Shown piece after piece: positions 1 to 5,332 of a stretch of 6,031 bases of DNA; positions within the stretch are counted from its first letter, which is position 1, and each line of letters begins with the position of its first letter. This DNA is from Desulfobacterales bacterium. GTDB lineage: Bacteria > Desulfobacterota > Desulfobacteria > Desulfobacterales > UBA2174_A. The translations under genes were made by a program, and so were the position numbers. The stretch spans positions 1 to 6,031 of the forward strand of contig JALOPD010000448.1 in assembly GCA_025454075.1 (NCBI GenBank), written 5' to 3'. The notes beneath the pieces are model-generated. The model searched no databases. It was not told the origin of the DNA and saw only the letters and a program-made list of their open reading frames with translations.

Positions 1-1
1 C

Positions 2-211
2 GGGTCCGGCTTCAGGGGCCGGGTCGGCATCCACGAGCTGATGGAGGCGACCACCGCCATCAAGGTCCTGATCAAGAAGAACGCCACCTCCTTCGAGCTT
101 TCCGCGCAGGCGGTCCAGGACGGCATGAGCACGCTGAAGCAGGACGGGATCCAGAAAATCATCAGCGGCATCACCACCATCCGCGAAGTGCGGCGGGTGT
201 GCGTCGATTAA
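2..211 (+). CDS. GspE/PilB-family secretion/pilus ATPase, C-terminal fragment
   Basis: Only the last 69 codons are present; the gene enters from the left edge in the frame starting at base 2 and ends at TAA 209-211. The readable peptide has GFRGRVGIHELM near its start, then EQAV-like SAQAVQDGMSTLKQDGI, then a terminal GITTIREVRRVCVD. This arrangement is typical of the C-terminal end of the hexameric ATPases that drive type II secretion or type IV pilus assembly at the cytoplasmic face of the inner membrane (family knowledge). The Walker and Asp/His boxes and the tetracysteine Zn motif would lie upstream, outside the window. The fragment cannot separate GspE from PilB, so no symbol is given. 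The stop codon sits inside a perfect palindrome that may end the transcript. Confidence 0.82.
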   Translation, partial: GSGFRGRVGIHELMEATTAIKVLIKKNATSFELSAQAVQDGMSTLKQDGIQKIISGITTIREVRRVCVD

Positions 212-238
212 TTCCCCGGCTGCAGCCGGGGAATTAAT
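207..238. terminator. Perfect 32-bp palindrome overlapping the ATPase stop codon, possible terminator
   Basis: Bases 207-220 are exactly complementary to 225-238 around a TGCA centre (221-224), which is itself palindromic. The arms have an AT-rich base (ATTAATT) and a GC-rich upper stem (CCCCGGC). The RNA would form a 14-bp stem from either strand. The 3' arm ends in AAUUAAU rather than a clean U-run, so intrinsic termination is plausible but not certain. Being symmetric, it could act in both directions. A protein-binding palindrome is the alternative. Confidence 0.5.
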
Positions 239-275
239 ATGGAAGAATGCAAACAAAAATGGTCCACAAAGTCCG

Positions 276-398
276 GCGGCTGTGCAAGAGGCCCAAGTTC
301 AAGGCGCGCGAATCCCGCGGAGCGAGGCGTACTTTTCGTACGCCGCAGCGACTGCGGGATGAAGCGCAACGCCGAAATTGGGCCTCTTACGCAGCCGC
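276..398. repeat. 123-nt imperfect palindrome (long hairpin) in the receiver-PAS leader
   Basis: The two arms fold back along almost their whole length. GCGGC at 276-280 pairs with GCCGC at 394-398, AAGAGGCCCAA at 286-296 with TTGGGCCTCTT at 378-388, ATCCCGC at 312-318 with GCGGGAT at 354-360, and GGCGTAC at 326-332 with GTACGCC at 338-344. The loop is TTTTC at 333-337. Mismatches and small bulges separate these blocks. The shape resembles the dispersed palindromic intergenic repeats (REP/MITE-like) common in many bacteria. No second copy is present in the window, so that identity is inference. The right arm ends one base before the Shine-Dalgarno of the next gene. Confidence 0.75.
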
Positions 399-403
399 GG
401 AGG
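399..403 (+). promoter_or_regulatory. Shine-Dalgarno deciding the receiver-PAS start
   Basis: GGAGG at 399-403 lies six bases before ATG 410. It places translation start there rather than at the in-frame ATG 239, whose extra 57 codons would be encoded by the hairpin and do not resemble a protein domain. If the hairpin forms in the mRNA, its foot abuts this site and could affect ribosome access. Confidence 0.75.
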
Positions 404-409
404 TGTGAT

Positions 410-1309
410 ATGCCCCGGAAAGCCCTGGTCGTCGACAGCGACTTCTTCTTCGTCGAGTTCCTGAGCGGCCTTTTGGAGAAGCGCGGCTACGCGGTCTGCA
501 AGGCCTATGACGGAAAGCAGGGCATCGCCGGCCTGGACGAGGGCCCTTACGACATCCTCTTCGCGGACCTGGTGATGCCCAAGGTCAACGGGCGGCGGTT
601 TTTCGAATTCGTGCGCCGGAAATACAACGGCCACTGTTTTCCGATCGTGGCCGTTTCCGGGACGGTCATCGAGCAGATGGACGACCTGGAGGCGATCGGC
701 GCGGACTATTTCATCGCCAAGGGCCCCATCGACAAGCTGGAAATCCGGTTGAACGAGTTCATCACGGCGCTCGAAAACCGGCCGGGCCTGCCGCCGGCCG
801 AGAAAAAAATCCTCCAGACCGGCGGTGTGTTTCCGCGCCGCGACGCCATGGAACTGCTGGTGTCCCTGGATTTTCTGCACACCGTCATCGAATCCCTGGG
901 CGTGGGGGTCATCATCGTCGACAAGGACACCCGCGTCATCAACGCCAACCCCTCCGCGCTGAACGTCCTGCAGGCATCGATGGTGGAGATCCTCAACCGC
1001 CCCGTACTGGACATTTTCCCGCCCAACCGTTCCGCCGAGCTGATTTCCGTCCTGAAACAGACCGGCCGCGATCCGGGCGGGCCCCCCGGCGCCTTTTTCG
1101 TCGGCTTCGCCGGCCGGATGCTTGAGCGCGGCGCTGCGATTCATCTTGTTGCCTCAGCAAGTAAACATGCCGAATGTCATCCTCTCACGCAGAGGCGGAG
1201 CGGGGTGCCCGCCGCGGCGCGCCGCAACCCATTTTTCAGTCGACGCGGCCACGCCCCCCAGCCGTCTCATGGAACCGACGGCAGGCAGCGACGGCCGGCG
1301 GCTCCGTGA
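410..1309 (+). CDS. Receiver-PAS response-regulator-like protein, 3' end probably truncated
   Basis: The 299-residue product starts with a CheY-like receiver domain (about residues 4-122). It has acidic residues D9 and D11, a phospho-acceptor D53 in FADLVMP, S83 in VAVSGT, and the conserved lysine K104 in FIAKGP. A linker leads to a PAS-type segment (about 152-237) beginning LDFLHTVIESLGVGVIIVDK. After about residue 240 the sequence turns into Arg/Pro/Gly-rich peptide with no domain character. Residues 263-274 are encoded by the left arm of a 34-bp inverted repeat, and the stop lies inside that element. I infer that the original 3' part (the end of PAS and perhaps an output or kinase domain) was lost when the element arrived. 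The protein is probably cytoplasmic and phosphorylated by an unknown kinase. It could still work as a short receiver-PAS protein. No DNA-binding, GGDEF or HATPase domain is visible. Confidence 0.72.
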   Translation: MPRKALVVDSDFFFVEFLSGLLEKRGYAVCKAYDGKQGIAGLDEGPYDILFADLVMPKVNGRRFFEFVRRKYNGHCFPIVAVSGTVIEQMDDLEAIGADYFIAKGPIDKLEIRLNEFITALENRPGLPPAEKKILQTGGVFPRRDAMELLVSLDFLHTVIESLGVGVIIVDKDTRVINANPSALNVLQASMVEILNRPVLDIFPPNRSAELISVLKQTGRDPGGPPGAFFVGFAGRMLERGAAIHLVASASKHAECHPLTQRRSGVPAAARRNPFFSRRGHAPQPSHGTDGRQRRPAAP

Positions 1310-1416
1310 GAGCCGGTCCTCCGGGGCTGTCCGGGTCGGTATGGAGCGGGCCGGCTGCCGTACGTTGGTTCGCTGAACGGGTGGTTGCGGCGCGCCGCGG
1401 CGGGCACCCCGCTCCG
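1196..1416. repeat. 221-nt element with perfect 34-bp inverted ends
   Basis: Bases 1196-1229 are the exact reverse complement of 1383-1416, about 80% GC. The 153-nt interior has further pairing: TTCAG 1235-1239 with CTGAA 1373-1377, GAACC 1272-1276 with GGTTC 1367-1371, CGGCAG 1279-1284 with CTGCCG 1355-1360, and a small hairpin GGCTC/GAGCC around CGTGA at 1300-1314. The whole unit could fold as one long arm, on DNA or RNA. It has no transposase and no convincing ORF; reading frames through it on both strands give similar Arg/Pro-rich peptides simply because the arms are inverted. It covers the 3' end of the receiver-PAS gene and most of the space before argC. It may be a MITE-like mobile repeat or a structured RNA; I cannot tell which. 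Confidence 0.8.
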
Positions 1417-1535
1417 TCCGACCACGGCTCACGCTGCACCGGTTTATTCAACGGAGTAATAACTTGAACTTCACACCGGCCTCTGCTAAGTAACCCTGCC
1501 ATAAGCGCATTCCCCTCTCACCCTGGAGGCCAGCG
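1417..1535. other. Upstream region of argC
   Basis: These 119 bases hold no gene. Base composition drops to more AT-rich around 1441-1475 after the GC-rich inverted-repeat element, which is where an argC promoter would be expected. No confident -35/-10 pair was found: TTGAAC at 1464-1469 is followed at 17 bases by a poor -10 (TAAGTA). The argC Shine-Dalgarno GGAGG lies at 1525-1529. Confidence 0.4.
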
Positions 1536-2576
1536 ATGATCCGAGCCGCGGTCGCGGGCGGGACCGGGTATGCCGGTGCCGAACTCATCCGCATTCTCAC
1601 CGGCCACCCCGGCGTCAAGCTCACCATGATCACCTCCCGGCAGTCGGCCGGCCAGCGGTTCGACCGCGTGTTCCCCGCCATGGCCGGGCGCGTGGACCTG
1701 GTCTGCGAAGAGCTGAACGACGACCGCATCTGCGAGGCCGCCGACGTCGTCTTCACGGCGCTGCCCCACAAGCTGCCCATGAAGATCGCCCCGGAGGTTC
1801 TCAAACGCGGCCGCCGGGTGATCGACCTGTCGGCCGATTTCCGGTTCAGCGACGCGTCCGTGTACGAGAAGGCCTACCAGCCGCACAGCGCCGGCCATCT
1901 GCTGAAAGAGGCCGTCTACGGCCTGGCGGAGGTCTACACGCCGGAGATAAGGGCCGCCCGGCTGGTGGGCAACCCGGGGTGCTACCCCACCAGCGTGCTG
2001 CTGCCCCTGGTCCCGCTGGTCAAGGCCGGGTTGCTGGACCTGGAGAGCATCGTGGCCGACTCCAAGTCCGGGGTGAGCGGGGCCGGCCGGTCGCCCTCGC
2101 TGACGGTGCACTACTGCGAGGTGGCCGAATCGTTCAAGGCCTACAAGGTGGCGGCCCACCGGCACAACCCGGAGATGGAGGCGGTCCTGAGCCGGGAGGC
2201 GGGCCGGCCGGTCGCGATCACCTTCGTGCCCCACCTGGTGCCGATGAGCCGGGGGATGCTCACCACGCTCTACGCGCGGCCCGCCGGGACGCTGACCGCC
2301 GCGATGGTGCAGGAGTGCCTGGCCGCTTTTTACCGGGGCCGGCCGTTCGTGCGGCTGCGGCCGCCGGGGATGCCGCCCGACACCCTGCACGTGCGCGGCA
2401 CCAACTGCTGCGACATCGGGTTTGTCCTCGACGATCGCAACCGGCGCCTGATCCTCATGTCGGCCATCGACAACCTGGGCAAGGGCGCCGCCGGCCAGGC
2501 GGTCCAGAACATGAACCTGATGTTCGGGCTCGACGAGACCGCCGGCCTGAACCAGGTGCCGTTTGCGCTTTATTAA
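1536..2576 (+). CDS. argC: N-acetyl-gamma-glutamyl-phosphate reductase
   Basis: The 346-residue product matches ArgC (usual length about 340-350). ArgC reduces N-acetyl-glutamyl-5-phosphate to N-acetylglutamate semialdehyde with NADPH, a middle step of arginine biosynthesis in the cytoplasm. Visible motifs are the N-terminal nucleotide-binding loop GGTGYAG (residues 8-14), TALPH (74-78), IDLSADFR (96-103), the active-site Cys149 in GNPGCYPT, KSGVSGAGR (177-185), His210 in AHRHNPE as the likely catalytic base, and NLGKGAAGQAVQN near the C-terminus (313-325). The start is fixed by GGAGG at 1525-1529, six bases before the ATG, and by the Rossmann strand beginning at once (MIRAAVAGGTG). The final Tyr codon and the TAA lie in a 91-bp repeat that recurs at 5450. 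No other arg gene is within the window. Confidence 0.96.
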   Translation: MIRAAVAGGTGYAGAELIRILTGHPGVKLTMITSRQSAGQRFDRVFPAMAGRVDLVCEELNDDRICEAADVVFTALPHKLPMKIAPEVLKRGRRVIDLSADFRFSDASVYEKAYQPHSAGHLLKEAVYGLAEVYTPEIRAARLVGNPGCYPTSVLLPLVPLVKAGLLDLESIVADSKSGVSGAGRSPSLTVHYCEVAESFKAYKVAAHRHNPEMEAVLSREAGRPVAITFVPHLVPMSRGMLTTLYARPAGTLTAAMVQECLAAFYRGRPFVRLRPPGMPPDTLHVRGTNCCDIGFVLDDRNRRLILMSAIDNLGKGAAGQAVQNMNLMFGLDETAGLNQVPFALY

Positions 2577-2660
2577 GGGTTGCACAATTGTATAGACACG
2601 GACGCCCCCTCACCCTGCCCTCTCCCCCAGGACTGGGGGAGAGGGTAAGGGAGAGGGGGT
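2570..2660. repeat. 91-bp direct repeat, copy 1
   Basis: Identical base for base to 5450-5540, exactly 2,880 bases away and in the same orientation. After one mismatch the next six bases (2662-2667) also match. The first 35 bases are a non-palindromic head with a small ACAATTGT palindrome at 2584-2591. The remainder (about 2605-2659) is an imperfect hairpin of CCCCCTCACCC-type arms closing on an AGGACT turn. CCCTCACCC/GGGAGAGGG hairpins are a familiar kind of dispersed intergenic repeat in proteobacteria (general knowledge). This copy supplies the last codon and stop of argC. Confidence 0.93.
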
Positions 2661-2728
2661 CGCTCTCTATTCCCTGTGCTGTTAGCGCAATCGTCAGAAT
2701 AGAGTTCCGATGGTGGTCTGGATGTTGA

Positions 2729-2782
2729 TGTGGGAGCGGCATCCTGCCGCGAATAGGATCGAGGCGGGACGCCTCTCCCACA
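2729..2782. repeat. Three-armed (cruciform-like) palindromic repeat
   Basis: An outer stem TGTGGGAG (2729-2736) with CTCCCACA (2775-2782) encloses two small hairpins. The first is CGGCA/TGCCG around TCC (2737-2749) and the second is AGGCG/CGCCT around GGA (2762-2774). The layout is a compact three-way junction and looks like a dispersed intergenic repeat unit. It lies between argC and folD, and no coding role is visible. Confidence 0.75.
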
Positions 2783-2809
2783 CATTGGATGGTTTGCCCG
2801 GATTCATGT

Positions 2810-2829
2810 GGTTCCGCCCAAACGGAACC
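2810..2829 (+). other. Short hairpin in the folD upstream region
   Basis: GGTTCCG (2810-2816) pairs with CGGAACC (2823-2829) around CCCAAA. The following TATTTCT is weakly T-rich, so it might be a poor terminator for read-through from argC or a leader hairpin for folD. The rest of 2783-2903 shows only the folD ribosome binding site. Confidence 0.4.
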
Positions 2830-2903
2830 TATTTCTGACAGACGCTCTATCTTGATAATCCATTCTGGAAAACAACCCCAACAGGAAGAGGAGGAAACGA
2901 CGC

Positions 2904-3812
2904 ATGACCGCCAAGCTGATCATGGGAACGGAGATCCGCGAAACCATTCTGAACGAACTCGCCGCCGAGGTCCAGGCGATCAAGGCCAAGCACGGGGTGG
3001 TCCCCGGGCTGGTGACGATCCTGGTCGGCGAAAACCCGGCCTCGATTTCCTATGTCACGCTCAAGATCAAGACCGCCCACCGGCTGGGGTTCAAGGAGAT
3101 CCAGGACAACCAGCCGGTCACCCTTTCGGAGAAAGACCTTCTGGCCCTCATCGACAAGTACAACAAGGACGACTCGATTCACGGGATCCTGGTGCAGCTG
3201 CCCCTGCCCAAGCAGGTCAACGAGAAAAAAGTGCTGAACGCCATCGACCCGGACAAGGACGTGGACGGCTTTCACCCGGTCAATGTCGGCCGCCTCATGA
3301 TCGGGGGCTCCGAGATCAAATTCCCGCCCTGCACGCCGGCCGGCATCCAGGAGCTCATCGTGCGCTCGGGGGTCCCCACCGACGGCGCCGAAGTGGTGGT
3401 GGTGGGCCGGTCGAACATCGTCGGCAAACCCATCGCCAACATGATGCTGCAGAAGGCCCGCGGCGCCAACGCCACCGTGACGGTGGTGCACACGGCCACC
3501 AAGGACATGGCCTCCCACTGTAAGCGGGCCGACATCCTGATCGTGGCCGCCGGCGTGCCCGGCCTGGTGAAACCGGAGTGGATCAAGAAGGGGGCCTGCG
3601 TGATCGACGTGGGCGTCAACCGGGTCGGGGAGAAGGTGAGCGAGAAGACCGGCCAGAAAATCGCCATCCTCAAAGGCGATGTCGATTTCGATGCCGCCAA
3701 GCAGATCGCCGGCTGGATCACCCCGGTTCCCGGCGGCGTCGGCCCGATGACCATCACCATGCTGATGCAAAACACCCTGAAGTCCCTGAAGTTCAGGCTG
3801 GGGATCGCCTGA
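2904..3812 (+). CDS. folD: Bifunctional methylenetetrahydrofolate dehydrogenase/methenyltetrahydrofolate cyclohydrolase
   Basis: The 302-residue product is a full-length FolD. FolD interconverts 5,10-methylene-, methenyl- and 10-formyl-tetrahydrofolate in the cytoplasm, using NADP in most bacteria. Visible signatures are Y50 and K54 in YVTLKIKTA (the catalytic Tyr/Lys pair), GILVQLPLP (94-102), DKDVDGFHPVN with D121 (118-127), PPCTPAGI (141-148), the nucleotide loop VVGRSNIVGKP (166-176), ADILIVAAG (209-217), KKGACVIDVGVNR (228-240) and TPVPGGVGPMT (273-283). The start is set by AGGAGG at 2889-2894, nine bases from the ATG. It lies 327 bases after argC with repeats between, so it is probably transcribed separately, although no convincing promoter was found. 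In sulfate reducers or acetogens FolD can also serve the Wood-Ljungdahl methyl branch; that role is inference here. Confidence 0.97.
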   Translation: MTAKLIMGTEIRETILNELAAEVQAIKAKHGVVPGLVTILVGENPASISYVTLKIKTAHRLGFKEIQDNQPVTLSEKDLLALIDKYNKDDSIHGILVQLPLPKQVNEKKVLNAIDPDKDVDGFHPVNVGRLMIGGSEIKFPPCTPAGIQELIVRSGVPTDGAEVVVVGRSNIVGKPIANMMLQKARGANATVTVVHTATKDMASHCKRADILIVAAGVPGLVKPEWIKKGACVIDVGVNRVGEKVSEKTGQKIAILKGDVDFDAAKQIAGWITPVPGGVGPMTITMLMQNTLKSLKFRLGIA

Positions 3813-3825
3813 TCTGCGGCGGCCG

Positions 3826-3860
3826 CCGCCGTCGTCCGCTGCGGTGGACGACGGGGGCGG
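3826..3860 (+). terminator. GC-rich stem-loop after folD, possible terminator
   Basis: CCGTCGTCC (3829-3837) is exactly complementary to GGACGACGG (3846-3854) around an 8-nt loop. Three more pairs (3826-3828 with 3858-3860) form if GGG is bulged. It starts 14 bases after the folD stop. No U-run follows, so it may only slow or partly stop transcription, or act as an mRNA 3'-end stabiliser. Confidence 0.4.
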
Positions 3861-3972
3861 ACGCCTGCAGCCGGCGCAGCGGCTTTGATGGGGCCGAGCG
3901 CCGCCCGGAATATTTTAAAGATAACGATTTCAATCGGTTGAATATTGCGCAGCCTTTGGGTTGACTAAAGCC

Positions 3973-4002
3973 TTGACAAGGTTGTGACGATATCCCTATA
4001 AA
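3973..4002 (+). promoter_or_regulatory. Sigma-70-type promoter for the riboswitch and M23 transcript
   Basis: A perfect -35 TTGACA (3973-3978) is separated by 18 bases from a -10 TATAAA (3997-4002). The preceding 60 bases (about 3908-3960) are unusually AT-rich for this window, which could help as an UP element. Transcription would begin near 4008-4010, about 18 bases before the aptamer. This explains why the riboswitch leader begins where it does. Confidence 0.78.
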
Positions 4003-4026
4003 ATGCCTTCAGTTGCGGATCGAAAA

Positions 4027-4098
4027 GGCAATGTCACCGAAAGATGGCGGCGCAAAACCTTGGGTCTAAAGCCGAAAGGCCAAGACCGCCGGGTTGCC
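4027..4098 (+). ncRNA. GEMM-I (c-di-GMP-I type) riboswitch aptamer
   Basis: The closing stem is GGCAA (4027-4031) with TTGCC (4094-4098). The first arm, 4033-4038 with 4043-4048, is capped by GAAA (4039-4042) and has one C-A mismatch. It is followed by the conserved GCGCAAA (4051-4056 region). The second arm, GGTCT (4063-4067) with AGACC (4083-4087), contains TCTAAA and an inner GCC-GAAA-GGC hairpin, then GCCGGGTTGCC. These match the class I cyclic-di-GMP (GEMM) family as I know it. By alignment to the Vibrio Vc2 aptamer, the ligand-contacting positions G20, A47 and C92 correspond to G4028, A4055 and C4097. A G at position 20 favours c-di-GMP over the 3',3'-cGAMP subclass, which usually has A. 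This is a hand alignment, not a covariance-model hit. Confidence 0.85.
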
Positions 4099-4114
4099 GA
4101 AGACGCATCGCAGG

Positions 4115-4146
4115 CCTCTGGGTGATAGTGCCCGGAGGTTTTTTTT
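4115..4146 (+). terminator. Intrinsic terminator, riboswitch expression platform
   Basis: CCTCTGGG (4115-4122) pairs with CCCGGAGG (4131-4138), eight pairs with one T-G wobble, around an 8-nt loop. It is followed directly by eight T (4139-4146). It lies 16 bases after the aptamer closing stem and 23 bases before the M23 start codon, the usual place for a transcriptional riboswitch switch point. A weak competing pairing, AGGCC (4077-4081) with GGCCT (4113-4117), would break both the second aptamer arm and the terminator. If real, ligand binding would favour termination, but the sign of control is not certain from sequence. Confidence 0.88.
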
Positions 4147-4169
4147 CAGATCATGAAGGCGGCCGCATC

Positions 4170-5120
4170 ATGCGCAAGAAAATTTCGTTTGTCGTTCTGA
4201 CGAACTCCGGGTCCCCGGCGAAGCAGTTCTGCACCTCCCGGGCGGCGCTGCGCTGGGCGGCCGGCGCCGCGGCGCTGATGCTGTGCCTCTGCAGCTACGT
4301 CGCCTTCGACTACGTCCAGCTGAAGCGCCGTTCGCTGCAGCTGCAGCAGCGCGAGTCCGAGCTGGCCGAACTGGCGGACGGCCAGCGCAGCGAGATCGAC
4401 CTGCAGCGGCAGCAGATCGGGGATTTTGCCAGGGAGGTCAACGACCTCAAGGAAAAACTGCTCGGGCTCAACCAGTTCGAGAAAAAAATCCGGATCATGG
4501 CGGACCTCGAAAAACGCCAGGGCTCCGGGGAGCTCTTCGGGGTGGGCGGCCCCATCCCCCGCGCCATGGACCCGAAAACGGCGCTGGGCGATCAACGCAA
4601 CAGCCTGATGCGGGAAATGCGCACGCAGATCGGCCAGCTCAACCTGGCCGCCGTGAACCAGGAAAACGGCTTCAAGTCCCTGGTCGGCCACCTGGAAAAG
4701 CAGCAGACGCTCCTGGCCTCCACCCCGACCATCCGGCCGATCGACCCCGACACCGAGCACTTCGTGAGCTCCCGCTTCGAATACCGCAGCTCCCCCTTCA
4801 CGGGCATCCGGGAATTCCACCGCGCCATCGACATCTCCGCGCGGGAGGGAACGCCGGTTCTCGCAACGGCGGCCGGCGTGGTCGCCTTTGCCGGCAACAA
4901 GGGCCTGCTCGGCAAAACGGTCATCATCGACCACGGCCACGGCCTCACCACGACCTACGGGCACTGCAGCAAACTCCTCAAGCTCCAGGGGGAGCGGGTC
5001 AGCCGCTGGGAAACCGTCGCGCTGGTCGGCAACACCGGCAGCAGCACGGGCCCCCACGTCCACTACGAAGTGGCCATCCACGGGGTGCCGGTCAACCCCG
5101 AAAAATACTTTTTGAACTGA
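4170..5120 (+). CDS. Membrane-anchored M23 (LytM-type) metallopeptidase
   Basis: The 316-residue product has a basic N-terminus and one hydrophobic segment (about residues 26-46, AALRWAAGAAALMLCLCSYV region), probably an inner-membrane anchor. Next comes a Gln/Glu/Leu-rich coiled coil (about 50-115), a linker, and a C-terminal M23 domain (about 205-312). The zinc and catalytic residues are in place: H217 and D221 in HRAID, H265 in TTYGHCS, H296 and H298 in GPHVHYEV. It is therefore likely an active peptidoglycan endopeptidase facing the periplasm, not a degenerate EnvC/NlpD-type activator. Those activators share the coiled-coil plus LytM layout, so a role in division or envelope remodelling is possible. 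The start at 4170 follows AAGG (4156-4159) and MRKK; the upstream in-frame ATG 4044 lies inside the riboswitch and is rejected. Expression should depend on read-through of the preceding terminator. Confidence 0.92.
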   Translation: MRKKISFVVLTNSGSPAKQFCTSRAALRWAAGAAALMLCLCSYVAFDYVQLKRRSLQLQQRESELAELADGQRSEIDLQRQQIGDFAREVNDLKEKLLGLNQFEKKIRIMADLEKRQGSGELFGVGGPIPRAMDPKTALGDQRNSLMREMRTQIGQLNLAAVNQENGFKSLVGHLEKQQTLLASTPTIRPIDPDTEHFVSSRFEYRSSPFTGIREFHRAIDISAREGTPVLATAAGVVAFAGNKGLLGKTVIIDHGHGLTTTYGHCSKLLKLQGERVSRWETVALVGNTGSSTGPHVHYEVAIHGVPVNPEKYFLN

Positions 5121-5211
5121 GAACGGCTTCGCCGGAAGGCCCACCCCGGCGCAGCGCTGCGGCCCCGGTCGGCGGGGTTCGTGCGTTTCGACCCTGGTCT
5201 TCGGATGACGT

Positions 5212-5232
5212 CGGGACCGGCCTTCCCGTTTT
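5212..5232 (+). terminator. Possible intrinsic terminator after the M23 gene
   Basis: CGGGA (5212-5216) pairs with TCCCG (5224-5228) around a 7-nt loop, followed by four T. A competing, longer-range stem joins GGAAGGCC (5134-5141) with GGCCTTCC (5219-5226) just before the same T-run. Either could end the M23 transcript. The U-run is short, so confidence is moderate. A 12-bp palindrome CGCAGCGCTGCG lies at 5150-5161 between the two arms. Confidence 0.45.
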
Positions 5233-5332
5233 GCATTTGCGCCCCCGCAGGCTGTTGCTCCGGCACTTGCCGATCAGGCCAAAAGGATGCAGGCAGCACG
5301 GGGCTGCCACGCACGAATGCAGAACGAAACTG
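5233..5332. other. Intergenic stretch before the secA promoter
   Basis: I see no gene here. A small hairpin GGCAGC (5292-5297) with GCTGCC (5303-5308) is present, and CGCACGAA at 5310-5317 is the reverse complement of TTCGTGCG at 5178-5185. These may be parts of a decayed palindromic repeat; no function can be assigned. Confidence 0.3.

Noticed and set aside
239..409. In-frame N-terminal extension of the receiver-PAS protein from ATG 239
   Set aside because: The extra 57 codons are the hairpin sequence, show no domain character, and ATG 239 has no Shine-Dalgarno. ATG 410 has GGAGG at six bases and begins exactly at the receiver domain.
1464..1492. Possible argC promoter, TTGAAC with TAAGTA at 17 bases
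   Set aside because: The -10 matches the consensus at only two positions. Placement is right but evidence is too weak to list as a promoter.
1122..1502. Several short Arg/Pro-rich open frames on both strands in the inverted-repeat element
   Set aside because: High GC leaves frames open by chance, and the similar peptides on both strands result from the inverted arms. None has a good ribosome site or recognisable domain.
1518..2728. Long open frames opposite or overlapping argC (reverse strand 1518-2585, forward 1979-2728)
   Set aside because: They are composition-driven shadows of argC, which has complete family motifs. The shadow peptides are His/Gly/Pro/Arg-rich and run into repeats.
2835..2859. 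Possible folD promoter, CTGACA with GATAAT
   Set aside because: The spacer is only 13 bases, too short for a sigma-70 promoter, and no better -35 lies at 16-18 bases.
2847..3770. Long reverse-strand frame opposite folD
   Set aside because: It mirrors the folD codon structure. FolD is unambiguous and no promoter or ribosome site supports the reverse frame.
4044..4169. In-frame N-terminal extension of the M23 protein from ATG 4044
   Set aside because: It would translate the riboswitch aptamer and terminator. ATG 4170 begins a normal basic-then-hydrophobic membrane anchor.
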